NCBI RefSeq assembly: GCF_036898095.1
Contig: NC_090729.1
Span: forward strand, 72,404,257 to 72,468,256
Direction of reading: 5' to 3'
Source: Palaemon carinicauda
Lineage: Eukaryota > Arthropoda > Malacostraca > Decapoda > Palaemonidae
DNA: 64,000 nt
This document shows, in pieces, positions 55,731 through 64,000 of this stretch. The notes beneath the pieces were generated by a model. That model worked only from the letters and a program-made list of their open reading frames with translations, was not told where the DNA came from and searched no databases. The first letter of the stretch is position 1; each line of letters opens with the position of its first letter. A program made the translations under genes and the position numbers.

Positions 55731-58693
55731 ACAAGTGTAGCAAAAATTTAATGAAGGTATTTTAGTTTTCCAATAAGGAAGTCTTCATAATTTGGGTAAA
55801 GCTTCACCTTTTGTTATATAAAAAGAGCAAGTTTCTGTCTTTCGTAAGTGCCAGTTTAATCTTCGTGAATTATTTTTTTAACAGTGCTGGGTAATTACTT
55901 CATGTTTTCAATAAAATACTAATTTCATATTCACTGTAAATGTTTGCTCTACCCCTAATTCAAATGGCTTACTCTGGTAACTTTAGTTTCTTGCAAATCA
56001 GAATAAATACTTAGAGCAAACATCATTCACAGTGGGTTATTTTTTATCTAGTAAAGCTGTACTAGATTCACATGGATGCTTCAAGTTCATATTAGAATAT
56101 TAAATTCACCCGTGACCAACACTTACAAATGGATTGAATTAGTGTACACATTTCAACCAACAAGAACATGGTCATATTTTTGACAGTGGACCTTTTGAGA
56201 GAAAAATTGTGGGTTTTTAGTAAGAAATGGAACTCTTAGTTGACATTTTTAATTTCATGATTTAGATTCTGTTCGTTGTATAGTTTTAGCAAAAATCCCA
56301 AAGAAAGTAATATTAGTGTTCTTTAATTATTTGTATTATATTCTCAGTAAGTGTTGTACTCAAAACAAAAAATGTCATTGTGAATATTTTTTCATGGACC
56401 ATCGTTTCCTTATTATTTTGGACAACTTTCTTGAAACAATTAGCGATTCCGTTAATAACAAAACACCTGACTTGTCAGTGAGCTCTAGCCATGCTTATCA
56501 AAGTAGTAGATACTAAATACAAAGCTTATTACAGCACTTTATTGCTAAAGATCTTTGCATTTAAGAGAAGAAAGAAATTATGAATTTGTATTTTTGTTTA
56601 TACTGTACTTGATCATGCATATCAGGAGGCAAGTGTTAATAGAGAATTTGTGTTTACTGTATTCATGAGAATTGAACAGTGTTTTTTTTTTCTAGTAACT
56701 GTACCTATAGATGTGATGATTGTATATCTGGTTGCATTCATTCTTGTTAAAATCAACAATCATTGGTTACAAAGAATTCAGATCTTCCCTTTGGCAGGTA
56801 TTAAGATAAAGCCTTGAATTCAAAGAGCAATTTGTACTTGGAACAGTTACTATTAATGGATTGACTCTGGCAAGTCTGTGTTTTGAAAAAAATATGTAGA
56901 AATTGGCTTACAATTTTACATTTAAAAATGTGATCTTTATAACTTTTTTAAATAAAATAGAATAATGTAGTGAAAGCATTCACTTGAAATTCTGGCCTTA
57001 AATGTGACCTTTAAGCTATAAAAGTATTCTAAGGAACTGTAAAATTTGCGATCACAATTGGTAGACAAGTGTTGATTATCCCTAAATAGTAAAGTGTTTT
57101 GCTGTGCAGGAAGAGTAGTTCCTAAATTGCATTGAGTTCCTACCAATACTTGTGATTTGAAGACTCGGTCCTATCACATGGTGGCAAGAGGCAGGTGGGG
57201 GAAAGAATGAAGCTTTATTTCTGTCTATTCATTTTGTGATCATCAGGTCAAGTGTTGTATTGCAGGTAACCTGGCAAAGTTGTTTTCTTATTTCAGTGAA
57301 TCAGACCTGATGATTAGCTATTCCTTTTTGTTCCAGGCATTAGAATGTTTAGACTTCTGTCCTGGATTAGTTTTGGTTTTATGATTTTATGTCCGTAGTC
57401 TTTGAGGCTGTTTATTGCTAGAATATTCCATTATAATTACCTGTTTTGCGATAAGGGAAAACAGATTAAACATTTTGATAAGGCTTTATTATGGCAAAAA
57501 CTGTAAGGTCTAATAAGTTTCCATGCACTGAAGTACTGTTGTAGATTACCAATATTGTTATCAAAGAAACTATAGTTGTAATGTTTGTGATTTTTTTCAT
57601 TTAGATATATTGCAAGGTTTCTTATTTTTATGGTGGTCTACACTTTCAATTCATTCTTTTTTCCCAAACTGGGATCCTAAATTCCAGTGAATTAAGTGAT
57701 TAATGTACTGTTGAATGCGACTAAAATCTCTTCACCAAGTGATAGTATCATCTTTGATCATTAAAATGAGTCCTTTTTTTTTTTTTTAGAATTATTCAAA
57801 CGCTTCCTAGTGCTACTTTGGTAGCGTTTTCTCATTTTTAAGTCGCTTCCATAAAATTGTCAAGACACGATTCCTTAGAGGATAAGAGATCTTTCATATT
57901 GTTTTTGTTGTATGTATTTTGATGGTTAAGATTCCACATTTATATCAGTAGTAATAGTTACCTGTTCTCATCAAATAAAATTTACTTAAATTCGTCCCTT
58001 TTCAGTCATGTTACCTATTACCTATCTATAATTAGTGGTCTTTAAACAATTATGGTCTTGATTTTGTACCCATTTTATATGCAAGTCATGCAATTAGTGG
58101 AGTGTCTTGTTATGTAGCGTTTTGCCAGCATAGTTTCCATTTGAACAACTTTTCAATGAGAACAACTCCATGATCTATCTCTAGGTGGCATGAAATTAAC
58201 TTCTCAGTGTTGTTTTCTCTCCTTTTTTATGAAGTGCATTTTCAGTTTTGGCATACAGTATTGCCTAGTAGATTAGGAGGCTTTTATTTCTTCTTTTATT
58301 GGAAGAAAACTCTACTTATGAAGATTGTTTGTTACTTTTTTATTTTAACTTTTCTTCCAAATATGTAGGAATAAGAGACAAAGTACTTAGGTGTTTCCTG
58401 GTAGTATAGGCTTTCAAATACTGTACTTGAAGTAAGTATGGTCTTTATCATGCAATGTACAAATCTCATATTTTACTTTGGATTTAGTATTGTATTCTAA
58501 ATGGTCATCTGAAAGATGGCGTCAGTTTAAAAGCAAAACTATACAAAATGTAATATTGTTCCCTGGTGATTAACTACATTTAACACTACTGGGGACCCTT
58601 TTACTGACTACAGTACTCTTAATGCAACTGGGGAGCCTTCTACTGCCTTGTCACAAACTATACCTTGCTCAACTGGGCTAATGACCAAATGTT

Positions 58694-59091
58694 AGTTTTT
58701 TGGGGTCGAGCCATGTCGTCCTGATGGAAGGTTCCTTTAGGCAGCTTTCTAAGGGATATTTGGTTACAGTGATACTCCCAGAGAATTGACCATAGGACTC
58801 CAGAATTCTACCTCCTGGCGCGAGTATCCTTAAAATTTCTCTTAAGGATATTGCATAATATCAGGGGACGTATATCTTGATACGACACATGGCAATCTTC
58901 ACCCCGAATAGCGTTTTCGCTTCGAGGGGGAAGAGTGGTAAAACTGAAGGGGAGCCGTTATCAAGGTTACCCTTCCTCCTGTACTATTACAGGGCTCCAA
59001 GATGGCGCTCATTCCTTTTTTAGTAGCGGTTTTGCACGGTGGTGTTCCCTCTTTATCTAGCGTTCTAGATTGTTTCTTGAAAGGATTTATC
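58694..59091 (+). promoter_or_regulatory. 5' leader / terminal repeat region of copy C
   Basis: Matches 4632-5059. Contains CCAAGATGGC (58997-59006), a YY1-type core, about 95 bases before the first ORF1 ATG. Lacks the TGACGTCA present in A. Confidence 0.5.
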
Positions 59092-59123
59092 ATGCATTCT
59101 CCAGCATCTTCTGCCTCTGGAAA
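59092..59123 (+). other. Copy C ORF1 candidate exon 1
   Basis: ATG plus MHSPASSASG and two bases, ending GGAAA|GTTGAG as in copy A. One codon shorter than A, same phase. Confidence 0.5.
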
Positions 59124-60892
59124 GTTGAGTATTTAATCTTTACAGTGTATAATTTTTTAGCTCCTGCTTCACAGTGAAATTAGTATAATTTAATGTGTTT
59201 TATGGAGCATGGCCGGTCACCGGAGGTGCCATGTTGGGCGCTGTCGTTCGTCATGCATGCTCTATTTAGTCAGCAGAACAACATTCCCGGTAATTAGCTT
59301 TAATGAATTGTAGCTATTTAGGCAAAATTATACTAGTGAAGATATGATTATGCATACAAATTTCCTCTTCCTACATGTGTCGATCTTATACGCTAGAGTC
59401 TCGGCGATTTAGGTAGCCGAGATCTCGCCCCGCGCTAGGCTACCTAGCCTATGCGCTTTAGTATACTTTCATACATTATCCCCGTTTACCCTCGTGTATC
59501 ATTTTATCAATTCAACAGGAGATAGATTATCTCCTAGAATTAATTATATAACTCTATACTCGTCTCCTGCGGAGATTTAAGGGTAATCCCTCCTTCCCTC
59601 TGAGTGCTGCCATAAGCAACAACCCTATCTTAGTCTTGCCATAGAGTAGTACACTCCGGCTTGACTAGGCTAGTGTTTCCTGTCTCCCACCCTTGCTGGT
59701 GAGTATCCCGGCTTGGGTTTCCGACAGTAGCTCAGAGTACTGTATTCAGTCTTTCAGTCTTTATGCCGACAACTTAGCTGCCGGGTGAGTAGTCACTCCC
59801 CTGCCAGCTTACAGTTGCTGGCATAGGAGGCTTAGCTTCCCGAGACCACACCTAAAGTGGTAGTGTAATGCCGCCACCTTCTCCCTTGCGGTCTAGAAGA
59901 CAAGTCTTGTTTCGGCAGACCCTAGGCTGAACGATAGATATTCTTCTGCCGCCTAGGATGGCGCCGATAGTGAAACAGAGTTTCACCCTTGTTTGGAAAT
60001 GGCGGCAACCCGGCCGCCTTCTCCTAACACAACATACAAGACCCTTTCCCTGCCCCTCTCTGTCCTTTAGTAATAGCCTAGCCATCGCATATCTGTGGCT
60101 GTCGTCCTACACTCTCCCCGCTTGCCGGACAGATTGTAGCGCCGGCAGGGCTCCTACATAGGCGGCTTGATAGTCGATCCGACTTTCCCCTACGGACGCA
60201 AAGCTCCGGGAAAGGTTGTGCCAGCTATGATGGCTGGCGGTGGGAGACCCCTTTTGCCTTTTGAGTGTTCTTCAGTCCTCCCTTGGTCTGCCATCCACAT
60301 CCCTGAAACCGGCAGCAACCGGCATCAGATCTTGTGGCTGGGTGGAAGCTTGAATAATTCATTCTCCCCTTCTATTTGAACCCTCATTCTGGAGGAAGGC
60401 AGTAGGATTGATATACCTACACCCTTATTTATTGTACAAAGCTACATTAATAAGGCAGCCCTTCACTCCATGCTTTCTCTCTATCTGTCGGCTAGTGCCG
60501 CCATACTAACTGGATCGGTACCGTCAGGTGCTAGCCTAGCCGGCAACACGCCAGCTGAACTACAGTACTGTATATGATTATACAGTAGCCAGTATATTTG
60601 TAGTATAGATATACTGCAGACAGAAAACTATAGTATATATTATACAGTAGTTTATATTTCCAACATACCCTGTGTGTCCTTTCACAGTCTATTGTTGAGA
60701 CCAATTTTATATTGAAGTGGAGTATTCCTTCAATACACTGATAAAGTCATCAGTTTATTACTTACCCCACAATATTAATACCTTTTATGGAAGGGCTAGT
60801 GTTAGTATACACTAATTCTCTCCCTAGAGGTTAGAACCCTTCTCTATTGAGTTTTCCTTAATAAGGAAATCCTTACATTAATATTGGGGGAG
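59124..60892 (+). other. Copy C leader intron 1 (candidate)
   Basis: 1,769 bases without a conserved ORF. Shares scattered blocks with the A intron, such as GGTAGCCGA near 59413 and GCGCCGATAGTGAAACAGAG near 59962. The region 60540-60680 has repeated TATACAGTA words, as does the matching part of A near 8650-8750. Confidence 0.5.
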
Positions 60893-60923
60893 GTCACAGC
60901 AATTGGCTGGATAGGAGAGACAG
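60893..60923 (+). other. Copy C ORF1 candidate exon 2 (31 nt)
   Basis: Same length, phase and flanks as 8966-8996: GGAG| before, |GTATGTGTC after, giving K, SQQLAG, a TAG stop, then ERQ. The stop is a lesion of this copy or argues against the exon. Confidence 0.5.
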
Positions 60924-61057
60924 GTATGTGTCTTTCCTATTTCCTTTTTAGCTTGCTATCCTAAGCTATAATGGTTAAGTTACCATATATTGCATATAAC
61001 CTGTTCATCAAGTGTGATAAACAACCGCATACTCATTTATATTTCCTTTCTTTACAG

Positions 61058-63029
61058 GAGGAGCCCAAAATGAAGTGCGAGGTGATTTACTGTAACCACA
61101 AGAGTAGGAACTTTTGTGGTCACACTATATGCAGGAGTCATGCCGCCTGCGCCATTATCACTGACACCTTGCAGTACTGGGATCCCCAGAACTGCAACGT
61201 CTGCTCGGCCATGGTGGTCGAAGGCTTCAATGACCTCAAGTCAAGGGAGTCGAGGGATGCAGCACGAGAAAAGCTGTGCAAGTGGGTACGAGGGTTCCTA
61301 AAGAACTCTCTGGGACTGTACCTGCCCAACGACAGGATGCATAGCTTGCTGTTCCCTAAGGCCGGTAGTGAAGCTGTCGTGCCCCAAACACAATCTGGAC
61401 CTCCCTACGTCCAGATTGCCATCGAGGCGGACGTCAGTGAGGCAATGCAAGGCATGGACATCCACCAGGAGGAAAGGATGTCTGAAGTGTCTACGGACAC
61501 TGAGAAGGATCTGCTTAGGGATGATCCCGAGGAGGAGTCTACTCTACCTCCCGAAAGAGAAGAGGAGGTCGAGTTGCCGGAAGTGGGGAGTCCCTTCCAC
61601 CCGTGCCGGCACTAGAGCTGACACCATCTACGTCTTCAGCTCCTAACCCTCCATTGGACGCCATGAGCCAAGCATTTTTGGCTCATATCACTACGTTCAT
61701 GGAGAACATTCGCAAACAAGGCGAAGCAAGGGAAGCGAAGCTCGAAAAAGAGCTCCGTGAAGCACGGATCACCGCCTCCTGAGGGTCATTCAAGCGACCC
61801 AGAGTTCAAGACTGGCCATCCTGCTCCGAGACTAATCCCTGGAGGTACACGGATTATATGCCAATTACCAACGGCAAACTCTACATCTCAGAGAAGATGG
61901 GAGCCGTCCCCCTAGACGATATCCAGTTCTGGCCGAGCTTCAATGCTTACCCTGACTGCTTCATTCGACTGAAGCATGAGCCAGCATCAAAGGAGGAGAC
62001 GGAACCGAAGGAGGTCATGGTTTTCGACCATGATAAGGCACAGGCTCTCTTGTTGAGCAGCCTGAAAAAGGCGGGTTATACTAACTCGAAAGTGTCCGCA
62101 TTGAGCAAGAAACATCCTACCTTTCTTGCTCCTGCTTCAAGAGCCTTCCCCTTCACGTGGAAGGCATTCCAGGCTGTTGCCAAGGCAGTGGAGGTAGACA
62201 AACCATGCCCTGCACTAGAGAAGTGTAGGCCTCTGTCGTTAGCCCTGCCCATGAACGAAAAAAGAATGGAAGGAAGGACACCTAACCTTCTCAGTAGGGA
62301 AGCTAAATGCAGATATCGCTGGACGGCAGTTCAGCGAGAATCTCCCTAAGCTGTCAGACTTTCTCTTGCGCAGGGAGCAAGAGACGAAGGAGAGGCTTGC
62401 CGCCTCCCTATCCCTACAGAACTACATCGAGATATGTGCAGGCCACAAAAGCACCCCAGACATGCTCATGGTCCTGGCCAAAATGCATATGGCCACCTTA
62501 GTGAAGGACCTGTACGGCTTCATGAAGGCTAGGAGAGCCTGTAGAGAGTTTGTGATTGCTGTGGCATCAGTAAAACACGAACCCAGGAAGCTGATTTCTT
62601 CCAACATCTGGGGTAAAGACCTCTTCCCAAGTGAAGCAGTCAAAGAGGTAGTCGAGAAAGCTGTCACGGAGAATAGGAACCTTATCCAGAATTGGGGCAT
62701 CTCTTTAAAGAGGAAGTCTTCCCCTATGCAGGTCCCCAACCTAAACAGAAGTCGAAGAAGCCAAGACTACCATCTCGGCCTGCCCAGCAACATCCTACAG
62801 TCACCATGACCGCAGTGCCCCAAGTGGTTGCTCAACCACAAACCACATTCCAAGTGGTACCTCCACAGCTGGTTGCCCAGTCACCAGCGTTCAACCCAGG
62901 GTTTGAGAGGCAAACCACTACCTTTCGTCCGAAAGGAAGAAGCTCCCGACGGGGCTCCTCAAGACATCCCTCCTGAGGAAGGGGAGGACGCAGTCAGGTT
63001 TGCAAACCCTCCGGACAATCTAAGCAATG
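61058..63029 (+). pseudogene. Copy C gag (ORF1 main exon), with frameshifts and stops
   Basis: Begins after TTTCTTTACAG. The first ATG of the exon is at 61070. The N-terminal cluster is fully present: Cys at residues 3, 8, 16, 21, 27, 42 and 45 with His 18 and 24 (CGHTICRSHAAC, YWDPQNCNVC). The frame moves by one near 61580, and the coiled segment (MENIRKQGEAREAKLEKEL) ends at TGA 61780-61782. Coding similarity to A continues through this stop into MPITNGKLYI (61858). More frame changes lie near 62265 and 62730, and a TGA at 62974 replaces the AGA of A. Ends KPSGQSKQ at 63029. The basic tail suggests RNA binding. Confidence 0.68.
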
Positions 63030-63030
63030 A

Positions 63031-64000
63031 GATGCTTCAGGTAGGAGGGAGGCTCCAACACTTTCTGGATCGTTGAACCTTCGATCCTTGGGCCCACAGC
63101 CTAATCAAGAATGGACTAGGATGGAGATGAATCAAGTCTTTACCATCATTTCCTCAATTCTTCCAACACTCCATCCCCTTATTGGAAGAATATACTGTAG
63201 AACTCTTGAGCAAAAAGGTTATAAGGAAAGCAAAGTCCATCAAATTCCAGGGAAGGCTATTTTGTGTTCCCAAGAAGGACTTAGACAAACTCAGAGTCAT
63301 TCTGGACTTGTCTCCACTCAACAAATTCATCGAGAACAGCAAGTTCAGGATGTTAACCCTTCAACACATAAGGTCCCTGTTACCCAAAGGGGCGTACACA
63401 GTCTCAATAGATCTGGTAGAGTCTTACTGGCACCTCCCAGTCAGCCGCCCTCTCTCCTCCTACCTAGGATTCAAGTTGCAGAAGAAAAAGTATGTCTTCA
63501 GAGCCATGCCCTTTGGACTAAACATAGCCCCAAGGATCTTCACGAAACTTGCAGACAATCATTCAACATCTATGCCTAGAAGGTGTTCAGGTAGCAGCGT
63601 ACCTGGACGACTGGCTGGTGTGGGCAGCATCCAAGACTGCTTGTCTGCAAGCATCCAAGAAAGTGATCCAGTTCCTGGAACATCTGGTATTCAAGATCAA
63701 CTTCAAGAAGTCTCGACTCTCTCCAGCTCAAGAGTTTCAATGGCTGGGAATCCATTGGAACTTGAAGTCACACCGCCTCTCCATTCCTCCCAGGAAGAGG
63801 AGAGAGATTGCGGGATCTGTCAAGAGACTACTGAAATCCGACAGGATCTCAAGACGCCAACAGGAAAGAGTACTGGGCTCTCTCCAGTTTGCAGCAGTAA
63901 CAGACCCAGTGCTGAGAGCACAGCTGAAAGATGCTTTAGGAGTCTGGAGAAGATACGCATCAAACGCTCGAAAAGATCTACAAAAACCGATACCGACCTT
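63031..64000 (+). pseudogene. Copy C pol, RT part (3' partial)
   Basis: ATG 63031 opens MLQVGGRLQHFLDR, then TGA at 63076-63078 (TGG in A) and a second TGA near 63129. RT blocks follow: LRVILDLSPLNKFI, YTVSIDLVESYWHLP, FRAMPFGLNIAPRIFTKLA, then, after a frame change near 63555, QVAAYLDDWLVWAAS with intact catalytic Asp-Asp. LGSLQFAAVTDPVLRAQLKD is near 63877-63940. RNase H would lie beyond the window. It gives the reference used here to read copy A. Confidence 0.78.

Larger units (their letters stand above)
40479..58693. other. 18 kb AT-rich region, mostly without recognisable features
   Basis: Apart from the candidate exon, the SINE-like fragment and the small LINE-end insertion listed separately, I see no gene, RNA or repeat family. 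Open frames of 60-100 codons (for example 45759-46040, 53431-53730 and 56316-56516) have no coding-like composition or motif and fit chance. Likely intron or intergenic DNA. Confidence 0.5.
58694..64000 (+). mobile_element. DIRS-like retrotransposon copy C (right part outside window)
   Basis: Same family as copy A, in the same order: leader, three-exon ORF1, pol. It has neither the Tigger-like nor the LINE insertion. It carries several stops and frameshifts of its own, at places different from those in A except one stop in gag. Runs off the right edge inside pol. Confidence 0.85.

Noticed and set aside
63073..63579. 168-codon open frame in copy C and its equivalent at 11138-11761 in copy A
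   Set aside because: Shadow of the RT frame. Only the end of the copy A frame (from about 11629) carries real RT sequence after the frameshift.

Overview
The window is animal nuclear DNA, most likely from a decapod crustacean. It is dominated by DIRS-order (tyrosine-recombinase) retrotransposons, which are known to be abundant in Decapoda. It also has an I-type LINE ending in (ATCA)n, an RTE-type LINE piece, a pogo/Tigger-like DNA transposon with TA target duplications, long AT, AG, GT and ATT microsatellites, and a little possible host exon sequence. There are no operons, ribosome binding sites, rRNA or tRNA genes, and no CRISPR array. The organism call rests on element content only.

Layout. 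(1) 1-3864: right part of a DIRS element (copy 1): end of gag, RT/RNase H, an intact-looking tyrosine recombinase (YR), an internal complementary region (ICR) and the right inverted terminal repeat (ITR). (2) 3865-4631: a 0.77 kb (TA)n tract. (3) 4632-18663: a second DIRS-like family (copy A) with a long leader, gag and RT/RNase H. A Tigger-like element (5322-7089) sits in its leader. A complete I-type LINE (11741-17877) with both ORFs open sits in its RT gene, flanked by a perfect 14-bp duplication. (4) 18664-21397: AT-rich spacer with a decayed minus-strand coding relic and short repeats. (5) 21398-27922: DIRS copy B, with both ITRs and the ICR well preserved, gag/pol broken, and a YR ORF that has lost its first catalytic arginine. 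(6) 28312-29958: 5'-truncated, mutated copy of the I-type LINE, next to a minus-strand RTE endonuclease fragment. (7) 31096-31217: a possible host exon. (8) 33236-40478: DIRS copy D, same family as copy 1, heavily decayed but with ITRs and ICR. (9) 40479-58693: 18 kb of AT-rich DNA, probably intron or intergenic, with one candidate membrane-protein exon, a SINE-like fragment and a 28-bp LINE-end insertion. (10) 58694-64000: copy C, same family as A, running off the right edge.

How the parts work together. DIRS elements encode Gag, an RT/RNase H polyprotein and a YR in overlapping frames. They are thought to form a circular DNA intermediate using the ITRs and ICR, which the YR integrates without target duplication. 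Copies 1, B and D each show an ICR built from the complement of both outer ends. Comparing A with C suggests that ORF1 of this family is spliced from three exons (35 or 32 nt, 31 nt, then the main exon) in one continuous phase. Apart from the LINE ORFs and the copy 1 YR, almost every coding region is broken. The window reads as a nested graveyard of mobile elements with a few recent insertions.
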